A stretch of 64,000 bases of DNA from Paenibacillus sp. DCT19 (lineage in GTDB: Bacteria; Bacillota; Bacilli; Paenibacillales; Paenibacillaceae). The notes below the pieces were generated by a model that did no database searches, was not told the DNA's origin, and saw nothing but the letters and a program-made list of their open reading frames with translations. Below are positions 17,126-26,560 of the stretch, one piece after another. Made by a program: the position numbers and the translations under genes. The stretch spans positions 2,863,501-2,927,500 of the forward strand of contig NZ_CP029639.1 of assembly GCF_003268635.1 (NCBI RefSeq), given 5' to 3'. Within the stretch, counting starts at the first letter, position 1, and every line of letters begins with the position of its first letter.

Positions 17126-18133
17126 ATGATGAAATACACGCCCTGGTTCATCCGAGCGATTGTTATTTTGCTCATTGTCATCGTTGCACTCACCAGCTGT
17201 AACCAAGAAAAAAATGAGTCCAAAATTACAATAGGCGAGGTTACGCGTTCAGTCTTCTACGCACCAGAATATGTTGCTGTGGCTCAAGGTTTTTTTGAAG
17301 AACAAGGGCTTGAGGTGGAGATTCAAACGACGGCTGGCGGTGATAAAACGATGGCGGCATTGCTTGCTGGTTCTGTTGACATCGCCCTGGTGGGAGCAGA
17401 AACGTCCATCTATGTGTATCAGCAAGGTGCTGAGGATCGGGTCATTAACTTCGCACAGCTCACCCAGACCGACGGAACGTTTCTGTTTGCCCGGAATACA
17501 GCGGATACCTTTGACTGGGATCAATTAAGACAGAGCACCTTCTTGGGACAAAGAAAAGGCGGCATGCCGCAAATGGCAGGAGAGTTTGCCTTGAGCAAAC
17601 ATGGAATCAATGCACATCAGGATCTGGAACTGATACAAAATGTGGATTTTGCGAATATTGCGTCTGCTTTTGCATCCGGTACAGGAGATTATGTGCAGTT
17701 GTTCGAACCACAGGCATCTATTTTTGAACAAGAGGGACGCGGAAAAGTCGTGGCATCATTCGGAACGGAGAGTGGGAAGCTGCCCTATACCGTGTTCATG
17801 ACCAAACAAAGCTTCATTAACGACAACAAAGAAGTGGTTCAGAAGTTTACCAATGGATTGCACAAAGCACAGCTATGGGTTGATTCTCATACTGCAGAAG
17901 AGATTGCCGAGGTCATTCTTCCATTCTTCAAGGATATTGATCCAGCGATCCTGATCAGCAGCGTGAATCGTTACAAGGAACAAGGTACGTATGCGACTGA
18001 TCCGATTATTGATGAGGATGAGTGGAATAATCTACTGGATGTCATGAGTGCAGCAGGAGAGCTGAAGGAGCGCGTAGATGCAGAAGTCATTGTGGATAAT
18101 GCGTTTGCAGAGCAAACTGCGGCATCGAAGTAA
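17126..18133 (+). CDS. ABC transporter substrate-binding lipoprotein (SsuA/ThiY-type, NMT1-like)
   Basis: The 335-residue product has a lipoprotein signal peptide (hydrophobic VILLIVIVALTSC, lipobox LTSC) and an NMT1/THI5-like binding domain: 'GEVTRSVFYAPEYVAVAQGFFEEQGL' and 'AALLAGSVDIALVG'. AAGGAGG at 17114-17120 precedes ATG 17126 (or the next codon, 17129). The ATPase and permease follow immediately, forming a complete importer of the taurine/sulfonate/thiamine-precursor class. The ligand cannot be read from the sequence and no metabolic gene is linked; a THI-box or S-box leader was not seen. Confidence 0.88.
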   Translation: MMKYTPWFIRAIVILLIVIVALTSCNQEKNESKITIGEVTRSVFYAPEYVAVAQGFFEEQGLEVEIQTTAGGDKTMAALLAGSVDIALVGAETSIYVYQQGAEDRVINFAQLTQTDGTFLFARNTADTFDWDQLRQSTFLGQRKGGMPQMAGEFALSKHGINAHQDLELIQNVDFANIASAFASGTGDYVQLFEPQASIFEQEGRGKVVASFGTESGKLPYTVFMTKQSFINDNKEVVQKFTNGLHKAQLWVDSHTAEEIAEVILPFFKDIDPAILISSVNRYKEQGTYATDPIIDEDEWNNLLDVMSAAGELKERVDAEVIVDNAFAEQTAASK

Positions 18134-18163
18134 GAAGGTGTTCAGGAAAGGAAGTGAACGTTA

Positions 18164-18958
18164 ATGCCTGAATCCGAAACGGTAATTCGACTGGAAGGAA
18201 TCTCGCAAGTGTATGTCAGTGAACGTGAAGCTTCCTTGGTGATTGAGAATCTGAGCCTTTACGTGAATCAAGGTGAATTTGTCAGCCTGGTAGGCCCAAG
18301 TGGTTGTGGCAAAACGACTTTATTATCGATCATCGCCGGTCTGCTTACGCCGACTGCTGGTGAGGTTAGCGTCAAAGGAAGGCTGGTTGAAGGCCCGTCT
18401 TCCCAGGTAGGTTATATGTTGCAACAGGACTATCTGTTCCCTTGGCGGACCATTTTGGATAATGCTCTAATTGGACTCGAACTTACAGGCAGACTGGATG
18501 ATCGAAGTCGAATTCGAACGCGGGAACTGCTCTCAGATATGGGGCTTGCGGGTACGGAGAATCAGTATCCTTCCGAATTGTCTGGTGGTATGCGACAGAG
18601 AGTTGCTCTTGTACGCACACTTGCGACGGATCCTGGATTATTACTGTTGGATGAACCATTCTCCGCGTTGGATTACCAAACCAAGCTTCAATTGGAAGAT
18701 CTGGTATCTGATATTTTGAAGGACTCAGGGAAAACGGCAGTGCTTGTAACCCATGATCTATCTGAAGCTATTGCTGTAAGTGATCGGATTATTGTACTTG
18801 ATCGTAATCCGGGTCGCATCCGCAAGGAGTTTGTTGTTCCGGCGTCAATTCGGGAGGCGCAGCCTTTTTTTGCTCGGGAGCAGGAAGGATTCAACGAACT
18901 TTTTCAAGCTTTATGGAGTGAGCTTGAACAGTCCGGAGGAGGTGAGAATATCGAGTGA
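18164..18958 (+). CDS. ABC transporter ATP-binding protein (SsuB/TauB-type)
   Basis: ATPase of the importer, 264 residues. Walker A GPSGCGKTT, Q-loop 'GYMLQQDYLFPWRT' with the PW typical of the SsuB/TauB group, signature LSGGMRQR, Walker B LLLLDEPFSALD and H-loop 'VTHDLSEA' are all present. Its last four bases overlap the start of the permease gene (GTGA), indicating translational coupling. Confidence 0.95.
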   Translation: MPESETVIRLEGISQVYVSEREASLVIENLSLYVNQGEFVSLVGPSGCGKTTLLSIIAGLLTPTAGEVSVKGRLVEGPSSQVGYMLQQDYLFPWRTILDNALIGLELTGRLDDRSRIRTRELLSDMGLAGTENQYPSELSGGMRQRVALVRTLATDPGLLLLDEPFSALDYQTKLQLEDLVSDILKDSGKTAVLVTHDLSEAIAVSDRIIVLDRNPGRIRKEFVVPASIREAQPFFAREQEGFNELFQALWSELEQSGGGENIE

Positions 18959-19794
18959 ATCAGGCAAAACGAAAGCAGGAAAACCGCGAGGTCTGGATGA
19001 AAGAGTTGTATCAAAATCATATCCAGCAGGTAGCGAGATGGCGTCGTCAGGTGCTTGCGGTTCAGTTATCCCTGCTGGTAGGTATGTTTCTTTTATGGGA
19101 GCTTGCAGGAAGGATGCGCTGGATTGATGTATTGCTGTTCAGTTATCCGAGTAAAATATTCAGTCAGATTGGCAAGGATGTTGCGAGTGGGGAGATTTGG
19201 GCGCATGTTGGGGTTACTGTAGGGGAGACGGCAGTCGGTTTTTTGCTGGGGACGCTCGTAGGAACACTACTTGCTGTCCTGATCTGGTGGTCTCCTTTTC
19301 TCTGCAAGGTGCTTGATCCGTATATGGTTGTGTTCAACAGTATGCCAAAGGTAGCGCTGGGGCCGATTTTTATTGTGATGTTTGGTGCTGGTTTTACAGC
19401 CATCGTGATGACGACGTTATCCATTACAGTCATCATTACGACCCTTGTGGTGTACAACAGCTTCAATGAGGTGGATAGCAATTATGTTAAAGTGATTCGC
19501 ACATTTGGTGGGGATCGTACTGAAATTTTCACCAAAGTGGTGCTGCCTGCATCGTTTCCAGCCATCGTGTCTACACTCAAAGTGAATGTCGGCATGGCTT
19601 GGGTGGGCGTAATCGTAGGTGAATTTTTGGTTGCGAAACAGGGTCTGGGCTATCTGATTATCTATGGATTCCAGGTGTTTAACTTCACGTTGGTACTGTC
19701 CAGCTTATTAATTATTGCTGTTGTCGCCACTGCGATGTATCAACTGGTGGTATATGTTGAACGTAAATTAATAGCAGGACGCAGATCGTTATAG
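18955..19794 (+). CDS. ABC transporter permease (SsuC/ThiX-type)
   Basis: Membrane subunit of the importer with about six hydrophobic segments in 279 residues. The cytoplasmic coupling helix shows the EAA motif as 'YVKVIRTFGGDRTEIFTKVVLPASFPAI'. The GTG start overlaps the ATPase stop. The gene ends just one base before repeat copy 2, so the repeat directly follows the operon. Confidence 0.93.
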   Translation: MNQAKRKQENREVWMKELYQNHIQQVARWRRQVLAVQLSLLVGMFLLWELAGRMRWIDVLLFSYPSKIFSQIGKDVASGEIWAHVGVTVGETAVGFLLGTLVGTLLAVLIWWSPFLCKVLDPYMVVFNSMPKVALGPIFIVMFGAGFTAIVMTTLSITVIITTLVVYNSFNEVDSNYVKVIRTFGGDRTEIFTKVVLPASFPAIVSTLKVNVGMAWVGVIVGEFLVAKQGLGYLIIYGFQVFNFTLVLSSLLIIAVVATAMYQLVVYVERKLIAGRRSL

Positions 19795-19973
19795 AGGTTG
19801 TTCAAAAAGTCCGCTTTTGATTACGATGGATGCCTGAAGGCATCTCAGCATCGAAGATGAAATTCAGCCGAAATGTCCGTTGCTCACGTAGTTTTGCCTA
19901 CGCTCCGCTACTCCATTTCTATCTTCATTCCATCTTCTCGGTACTGAAAACCGACCATTTTGAACACGCACTT
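19795..19973. repeat. MITE-like intergenic repeat, copy 2
   Basis: The second copy of the ~180 bp element, same orientation as copy 1. It begins AGGTTGTTCAAAAAGTCCGC and ends ATTTTGAACACGCACTT. Inside, GATGCC-TGAA-GGCATC and CGTAG-TTTTGC-CTACG form small hairpins, and the GAAGATGAAATT region is complementary to the AATTTCTATCTTC-like region, so the whole element can fold back on itself. The stop codon of the ABC permease is immediately upstream. Confidence 0.85.
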
Positions 19974-20448
19974 ATAGTGCCTCTTCAAAGGTTTATTTAG
20001 ACTGCGTAATGATATGTATACAATTTCACAAGAGGTGTCACGTTGCCCGAACAGACAAAATCAAGTACCATAAAATTACGATATTCCGCACAGTCCGGAA
20101 TACAGGTGACAATTGGGATAGAGAGCCTGATGGTTCCGTCGCATGGATTAGCCAGCGTCCTCTTGAGGGCGCGTTGTTGTGACCGGCATGCCTGTGCATG
20201 TCGGTTGATGTCGTTTGTCATTTCAATTATAACCGGGTTATGTATCATTCCTTGTTTTTATTTGGGAAAAGCAATGGATTGTTGCAAGTTGTGTAATACT
20301 AGACATTATCGTCTGTATCGTTATGCATGCCATCAGCGGGATCTGTTGTGACAGGGGATTGAACGCTTATCAGCGTGCAAGCGTTGAATTCCAGAGGGAG
20401 ACGAGCTGGCTATGAATTTTTTTCAGCTTAGAGGAGATGGAATGTTAA
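19974..20448. other. 475-base stretch without a convincing gene
   Basis: Several short frames cross this region but none has a good start with a ribosome binding site. One frame between 20233 and 20415 is strongly hydrophobic (VSFLVFIWEKQWIVASCVIL...) but is preceded by a stop and has no start; the frame upstream of it (ending 20351) is hydrophobic only around 20205-20240. A decayed or frameshifted small membrane protein is possible. A hairpin AACGCTT...AAGCGTT lies at 20361-20384. Confidence 0.5.
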
Positions 20449-21426
20449 ATGGGTTTTAGGGTAATAAAAACCGCAATTGCAGCGCTAATGGCTGTTCTGA
20501 TTGCGGATTGGTGCGGACTGCCTGGTCCGACATCAGCAGGATTGCTTGCTATTCTAGGCGTGGATGTAACCAGAAAAAAAAGTATTCGCACGATATCGGC
20601 GCGATTCTTCGCTTCAGTCGTGGGTTTGCTGTTTGCCAGTGTGCTTTTTCATTTTCTCGGCTTCCATTACTGGGTATTGGCGGTATACATATTAATTGCA
20701 TTTCCGGTCATTGTTCGTGCCGGATTCAAAGAAGGCATTGTGACAGGTTCTGTCGTCGTGTTCCGTGTATTTAGCGGTGGAGAAATGGATGTGCACGTTA
20801 TTCTAGTGCAAGTCGCACTGCTAATGATTGGTCTGGGTTCTGCGATGATCGTTAATCTGGCTTATATGCCTGCTGCAGATCCGCAGATGTTACGTATTCG
20901 CAAACGAATCGATGAACTGTTCTCAGTCATTTTCAAAGAATTTGCAGCTACACTTCGTAATCCGAATGAAGTATGGGCAGGTAAGGAGCTTATTGAAGCT
21001 GACAAGGCCGTTCTCGGTGGTATTGAAGCAGCAAAGCGCTCGCTCGAAAATCAAGTGATCCATCCTAATGAGGAATGGAGTGTATATTTCTATATGCGGA
21101 AAACGCAGCTGGACTCGATCCAGCATATGATGCATCTCGTATCTCAGATATATCAGAAGATGCCTCATGCAGAGATGGTTTCAGAGCTGTTCGATCAGCT
21201 CAGTCAGGATGTTCTGACAGAGTCTTATACTGGACGAACCGAAAAACTTCTTGCAGATGTGCAAGAAGAATTCAGGCGTATGGAACTGCCAGATACAAGG
21301 GAAGAATTCGAGATTCGTTCTGCAATTCTCCAGCTATGCCGCGAACTCGCGCTGTATCTTAAGATCGCGAAGAAGGACAAAGCGCCGTCACCAATTTCGG
21401 ATCGTTCTCAATCTACAAATGAATAA
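20449..21426 (+). CDS. Aromatic acid exporter family (YqjA/DUF939-type) membrane protein
   Basis: The N-terminal half (residues 1-140) has about five or six hydrophobic segments and the ArAE-like start 'RVIKTAIAALMAVLIADWCGLPGPTSAGLLAIL'. The C-terminal half is a soluble, helical domain typical of the Gram-positive ArAE_1 C-terminal region ('YFYMRKTQLDSIQHMMHLVSQI'). At 325 residues it is full length. The ATG at 20449 has GAGGAG about 12 bases upstream, somewhat long. The transported compound is unknown. Confidence 0.85.
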   Translation: MGFRVIKTAIAALMAVLIADWCGLPGPTSAGLLAILGVDVTRKKSIRTISARFFASVVGLLFASVLFHFLGFHYWVLAVYILIAFPVIVRAGFKEGIVTGSVVVFRVFSGGEMDVHVILVQVALLMIGLGSAMIVNLAYMPAADPQMLRIRKRIDELFSVIFKEFAATLRNPNEVWAGKELIEADKAVLGGIEAAKRSLENQVIHPNEEWSVYFYMRKTQLDSIQHMMHLVSQIYQKMPHAEMVSELFDQLSQDVLTESYTGRTEKLLADVQEEFRRMELPDTREEFEIRSAILQLCRELALYLKIAKKDKAPSPISDRSQSTNE

Positions 21427-21440
21427 TAGAAAATAGTTGT

Positions 21441-21469
21441 CACCCTAGACGGATGCCCTGCATACACTT
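21441..21469 (+). promoter_or_regulatory. Candidate mother-cell (sigma-K/sigma-E) promoter of cotE
   Basis: CACC at 21441-21444, a 16-base spacer and CATACACTT at 21461-21469 fit the sigma-K pattern (mACm-N16-CATAnnnTA) with one mismatch. The -10 also fits sigma-E (CATACA). B. subtilis cotE uses both factors, which supports the reading. Confidence 0.5.
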
Positions 21470-21501
21470 GTAGTGAATGATTGTATGGAGGAGGTTTAAA
21501 G

Positions 21502-22061
21502 ATGTCATTGAGTCATAAACATCAATGTAGAGAGATCATCACGAAGGCGATCTGCGGCAAAGGTCGTAAGTTCTCTACCGTAACACATACCGTGACTCCG
21601 CCAAATGGTCCGACCAGTATTTTGGGGCTTGGATTATCAACCACCAATATGAAGCCGTATCAGCGGGAGATGGGATTGAAGTTATTGGTACTTACGATAT
21701 CAACATTTGGTATTCCTATGACAAAAACTCGCAGACCGATGTAGCCAAAGAAACAGTGTCGTATGTAGAACATGTGCCTCTGTCTTACCTGGATCCGAAG
21801 CACCGGGCTTCCACGGTAGAGGTATCTGCGGAATCAACGCAGGAACCGAGTTGTGTGGAAGCCACAGTATCAGCAGGTGGAGGTAGCGTAATTATCCGGG
21901 TGGAACGGGAATTCGCTGTTGAGCTGGTAGCTGAAACTAAAGTTTGTGTGAAAGTGTGCACGGACGGTTGTGGAGATTATGAGGATAAAGACTACGACTA
22001 TGGCAGCAGCGATGGAGATTATGACGATCTCGATCCCGATCTGCTGGACGATGAGCTGTAA
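21502..22061 (+). CDS. cotE: Outer spore coat morphogenetic protein CotE (apparent frameshift)
   Basis: CotE organises assembly of the outer spore coat. The first frame gives 'CREIITKAICGKGRKFSTVTHTVTPPNGPTSILG', matching the CotE N-terminus by REIITKA..GKGRKF. After one missing base in GGGG at 21624-21627, the other frame continues with 'WIINHQYEAV', 'GTYDINIWYSYDKN', 'PSCVEATVSAGG', 'EREFAVELVAETKV' and the acidic CotE tail. Adding one G gives a 186-residue protein, close to the 181 of B. subtilis. The start follows GGAGGAGG. Position upstream of mutS is the same as in B. subtilis. Confidence 0.9.
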
Positions 22062-22117
22062 GTTCATCGTACCTGTTTTGCAACTTTAAGGTATCATATG
22101 CGCCGGAAGCGGCAACG

Positions 22118-22142
22118 AAGAGGGCGTAAGCCCTCTTTTTTT
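22118..22142 (+). terminator. Terminator after cotE
   Basis: AAGAGGGC-GTAA-GCCCTCTT followed by a run of T. Confidence 0.9.
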
Positions 22143-22255
22143 ATTTTTATTATGTTGGCAGCATGAGTCTTGGAGAGGTCAAATAAACGTTGAATGTAAT
22201 GTACTATTGAGCGCGATAAAATTTATCATAAAACTTGTTGAAGGGAGGGGACAGG

Positions 22256-23511
22256 ATGAATGTGCTTGAGGAAGCGGAGGAGGCTGTCAGGCGGTACCAT
22301 GAGATGCTCTCTAGTGAACGCATCAGGCGGCTGGAACAAGTAGGCATAGAAGTGGCTTCGTCACAAGAAAGGCAAAGGCTTAAGTCTGGACTACGCGCTC
22401 GTTATGAGGTGGAGATATGCTGTCTTCAGGCTATTAAAATTAAACGAAAAGATACAAGTGGTATGAACAGTTCGCAGGAAAGTGTGCTTGATCGTGACGC
22501 AGCATCCACATTGTACAAACGCATCGAACGGTTAGCGGTCAAAACATTGTATACGCTTGGATTAGATCATGGCTCTGTTAGGCTTGAGGCCTCTGGTAAG
22601 AGCGGCTGTGCAGTAATCTCGATTGATCCCCGTCCATGGAAAGGGATGACAGATCTCACAACCCTGTATCGTGCAGGTTGGAACGAGCTTCAGACAGCGT
22701 TGGATGAAGAACGCCGTAATCAGGTCGTTCCGGTACTCGGGATGGATCCAGAGTTCTTGCTTGTACAGATGCCAGAATCCAAAATCGTTCCTGCCTCCCG
22801 ATTTCTAGAGCGTTCAGGGCTTGCCGGGTGTGATTCAGTGACAATCGGTGGTCGACGGATCTATCCTGTCGCAGAGCTGCGTCCATCTCCAAGCGCCGAG
22901 CCACGTGAATTGCTGACCCATTTGCTTCGAGCCTTCAATCTAGCCTCACGCAGCATAACCGATCACTCGTTGATATGGCAGGCTGGGGGATGCCGCAACG
23001 AGGTTTACCGCTTGGAGGACATATTCATTTCAGTGGGATTACCTTAAGCGGACAGTTGTTACGCACTCTGGATAATTACTTAGCGCTACCGCTTGCTTTT
23101 TTACAGGATCCTCGGGGAGATGGGCGGCGTCCACGTTACGGAGTTCTTGGGGATTTTCGTGTAAAGTCCTATGGTGGTTTCGAGTATCGTACACTCCCAA
23201 GTTTCTTGGTGTCTCCGTTAGTTGCAAAAGGGGTCGTTGCTCTAGCTCGTCTCATTGCAGGCAACTTTCTGAATTTACTTCAGCGCCCCCTGGCTAAAGA
23301 GCATGTTCACACGGCTTTTTATGAGGGAGACCGGGGTGTGATGCAGAGATATATTCCTACGCTTCTGGATGACCTGACAAGACTGCCTGGATACGAAAAG
23401 GTAGAACGATACGCAGCGCCCCTCATTCGTCAATTGAGAGAAGGCAATACATGGGATGAGAGTCGAGATATTCGCAAACTCTGGAATATTCGAGCAAATC
23501 ATGAAGAATGA
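22256..23511 (+). CDS. Putative amidoligase domain protein (COOH-NH2 ligase type 2; apparent frameshift)
   Basis: Two frames join into ~418 residues. An N-terminal helical part (1-150) precedes a domain with 'VPVLGMDPEFLLV', 'GGRRIYPVAELRPSP' and 'PLGGHIHFSG', then 'GVLGDFRVKSYGGFEYRTLPSFL'. The GxDPEF, ELRP, GGHIHF and FEYRTLPS motifs are those of the phiEco32-like amidoligase group of the glutamine-synthetase/GCS-like fold. The frames meet at GGGGG 22985-22989; a sixth G restores 'WQAGGMPQRG'. The ribosome binding site AGGGAGGGG precedes ATG 22256. Amide or peptide bond formation using ATP is inferred for the family; the substrate is unknown. Confidence 0.8.
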
Positions 23512-23745
23512 ATATTTTTTTGTTATAATAAGATTCGATCAGGTTCGGATATAGCTACGGAAGATTAGGCATGGAAGCAACTTACAGGGTTATGGAGCAA
23601 ACCAAAATACAAGGCGGAGGCATGATTAGATGCTTTACCGCCTTATTGTTCCTTCAAGAGGTCGTTCAAAGTGTGCCAAAAGAATACGCGTTGTAAGGAT
23701 CGGTGCACACCCTGACAAGTAAAAGCAAACGGATGGAGGATATTC

Positions 23746-26538
23746 ATGGCTCAGTATACGCCAATGATTCAACAATACTTGCAAGTTAAAGCTGAAGCAC
23801 AGGATGCTTTTCTTTTTTTTAGATTAGGTGATTTCTATGAAATGTTCTTCGATGATGCAATCAATGCAGCTCGTGAGCTTGAAATAACATTAACCGCACG
23901 GAATGGCGGTACAGAAGATAAAATTCCGATGTGTGGCGTACCTTATCATTCGGCTGACAATTACATACAGCGTTTGATTGAAAAAGGTTATAAAGTAGCA
24001 ATCTGTGAACAAATGGAAGATCCAACCGTAACAAAAGGGATGGTACGCCGTGAGATTGTGCGTGTCATTACGCCTGGTACTGTTATGGAAGGTAAAACAC
24101 TCGGTGATAAAACGAATAACTATATGGTGTGTTTAACGGGAAATGCCAATACGCTGGCTTTGGCGGCGTGTGACTTGTCAACAGGGGAGTTGTACGTCAC
24201 ATCCGTTCCGTACTCTGCAGAGTGGCTTAAGGATGAGATTGGTATCTACGAACCTTCGGAATTCGTGGGGGATGCTGCCTTGCTTGATGTCGTTGCAGCC
24301 CAGTCGTCACCAATTGGTCGGCCGGTAGTATATACGCCATGGGTGAAGAGCAAAGGGGATCTGGTGCAACAGCAATTCGGTGAAGCGGTATGGGCTCGTC
24401 TGGAGCCAGAGCGTCAGGAATGTATTGCCCGCCTCTTCTCTTATCTAAGTGAAACGCAGAAGCGTTCGTTGGGTCAGCTCACACAGATTTCGACGTATGA
24501 GCCAGAGCATTATATGATCCTCGATCCGTTCACCAGACGTAACTTGGAGTTGGTAGAAACGGTGCGGGAACGATCCAAAAAAGGTTCATTGCTGTGGCTA
24601 CTAGACCGGACAGAAACGTCGATGGGTGCACGTATGCTGCGTCGCTGGATTGATAAACCGTTGCTGCAAAAAGGCAAAATTAATGAGCGGCTTGAAGCGG
24701 TGGATACGCTATATAACCAGTTTATTTTACGTGAAGACCTTCGTGCGGAGCTTAAGGATATCTATGATCTGGAGCGTCTAGTCGGGCGAATTGCGTTTGG
24801 CAATGCCAACGGGCGGGATCTGAATGCACTGAAGCACTCTTTGGACAAAGTACCGCGCTTGCGTCAGCACTGTGCAGACTCGCCGTCTCGTACTCTTCAA
24901 CAAATTGCACAGGTGATGGACGATTGTGAGGATCTGCGTGATATCATCGGGCAGGCGATTGTGGATGAGCCACCCGTATCGGTACGAGACGGTGGATTAA
25001 TTCGAGCAGGATATCATGAGCGGCTAGACGAGCTGCGAGAAGCTTCTGTGAATGGTAAGCAATGGATTGCGGAATTGGAAGCGAGAGAGCGTGAAGCTAC
25101 CGGCATTCGTTCACTTAAAATCGGTTATAACAAGGTATTTGGCTATTATATTGAGATTACCAAATCGAATCTTGCTGCCCTGCCAGAGGGGCGTTATGAG
25201 CGGAAGCAGACTCTTGCGAATGCGGAGCGTTATATCACACCAGAACTGAAAGAGAAAGAAACTTTAATTCTCGAAGCGCAGGATAAGATGGTTGATATCG
25301 AGTATGCGCTATTTACGGAACTACGGGACAAGCTCAATTTAGAAATTGCCAGATTGCAGAAGTTGGCTGAACAGGTGGCCGAGATTGATGTGTACCAATC
25401 CTTCGCAGCCATCAGTGCGGAGCGTAGCTTTGTTAAGCCTACAATAACGGACGGGTATGATCTTGTCGTTGAACAAGGTCGACATCCGGTGGTCGAAGCA
25501 GTAATGCGAGACGGGGCGTTTATCGCCAACCAAACCGCGATGAAGAAGGATGAGGCTCGGATTCTGTTGATTACTGGTCCCAATATGGCTGGTAAAAGTA
25601 CGTATATGAGACAGGTGGCACTCATATCCATTCTAGCGCAAGTTGGATGCTTCGTTCCTGCTGGACAGGCGGAAGTACCCATAATGGATCGGATTTTCAC
25701 TCGAATTGGTGCGGCGGATGATCTGATCGGTGGTCAGAGTACATTCATGGTGGAAATGGCTGATATTCAGGTCATGACGGAGAAAGCGACACCAAGAAGT
25801 TTGATTATTATTGACGAGTTGGGACGAGGCACTTCCACAAGCGAAGGTATGGCTATTGCCCAGTCGGTTATCGAATATGTACATGATGTGATTGGATGTA
25901 AAGCTCTTGTATCGACTCACTTCCATGAACTTGCTCATCTGGAGGAAAGCTTAGACAAGCTGGCGAACTACTCCATGGCAGTTCAAGAAAGTGGTGACAA
26001 AGTCAACTTCCTGCGTAAACTCATTGCTGGTGCGGCAAGCAGCAGCTACGGAATTTATTGCGCACGGTTGGCAGGTCTGCCGGACAGCATTATTGATAGA
26101 GCCAATGGACTGCTTCATGGGTTTGAACATGCTGCCGCTCAGGTCGCTGTAGGAAGTGAGACTATAGTCAAGCTCAGTGAGCGTGAGGTTTTCTCCAGAG
26201 AGGACACAGCACGGATCGATATTTCTTCGATCATCCGTGAGGAAAAAGCATCTTTGGAGCCAAACGAATCTGTCGAAGGGTCTAATCAACGAAACGAACA
26301 GGAGAACAAAAGAGGTAATAAGGGGCAATCTAGTCATAAGTCTCCTGAGGTTGTGCAACTGTCTATTTTCGGGGATGAAGAGCCGAGTGTAGCTCAGACT
26401 CCAGTTGTCCAGGAGATGGATCAATCTACGAAGGAATTCATTCACCATATGAAAGACATTGATGTCATGAATATGACGCCACTTCAGGCAATGCAAGTAT
26501 TGAATGAACTCAAATTAAAGGCGCAGCAGTTATCCTGA
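23746..26538 (+). CDS. mutS: DNA mismatch repair protein MutS
   Basis: Mismatch-recognition ATPase. The mismatch-binding FYE is in 'FRLGDFYEMFFDDA' (residues ~25-40). Walker A 'GPNMAGKSTYMRQ' is near residue 610, followed by 'IDELGRGTSTSEG' (Walker B) and 'STHFHELAHL'. At 930 residues it is longer than B. subtilis MutS because of a hydrophilic linker (~820-890) before the C-terminal helices. TGGAGG precedes the ATG. mutL follows by 22 bases. Confidence 0.97.
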   Translation: MAQYTPMIQQYLQVKAEAQDAFLFFRLGDFYEMFFDDAINAARELEITLTARNGGTEDKIPMCGVPYHSADNYIQRLIEKGYKVAICEQMEDPTVTKGMVRREIVRVITPGTVMEGKTLGDKTNNYMVCLTGNANTLALAACDLSTGELYVTSVPYSAEWLKDEIGIYEPSEFVGDAALLDVVAAQSSPIGRPVVYTPWVKSKGDLVQQQFGEAVWARLEPERQECIARLFSYLSETQKRSLGQLTQISTYEPEHYMILDPFTRRNLELVETVRERSKKGSLLWLLDRTETSMGARMLRRWIDKPLLQKGKINERLEAVDTLYNQFILREDLRAELKDIYDLERLVGRIAFGNANGRDLNALKHSLDKVPRLRQHCADSPSRTLQQIAQVMDDCEDLRDIIGQAIVDEPPVSVRDGGLIRAGYHERLDELREASVNGKQWIAELEAREREATGIRSLKIGYNKVFGYYIEITKSNLAALPEGRYERKQTLANAERYITPELKEKETLILEAQDKMVDIEYALFTELRDKLNLEIARLQKLAEQVAEIDVYQSFAAISAERSFVKPTITDGYDLVVEQGRHPVVEAVMRDGAFIANQTAMKKDEARILLITGPNMAGKSTYMRQVALISILAQVGCFVPAGQAEVPIMDRIFTRIGAADDLIGGQSTFMVEMADIQVMTEKATPRSLIIIDELGRGTSTSEGMAIAQSVIEYVHDVIGCKALVSTHFHELAHLEESLDKLANYSMAVQESGDKVNFLRKLIAGAASSSYGIYCARLAGLPDSIIDRANGLLHGFEHAAAQVAVGSETIVKLSEREVFSREDTARIDISSIIREEKASLEPNESVEGSNQRNEQENKRGNKGQSSHKSPEVVQLSIFGDEEPSVAQTPVVQEMDQSTKEFIHHMKDIDVMNMTPLQAMQVLNELKLKAQQLS

Positions 26539-26560
26539 GAATACGGGAGGGGAGAAACCT

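Noticed and set aside
20043..20351. Open frame from TTG 20043 (102 codons)
   Set aside because: Its first half has an unlikely composition (many Cys, Arg, His), the second half changes character, and other frames look as good. Not reported as a gene, only as a region.
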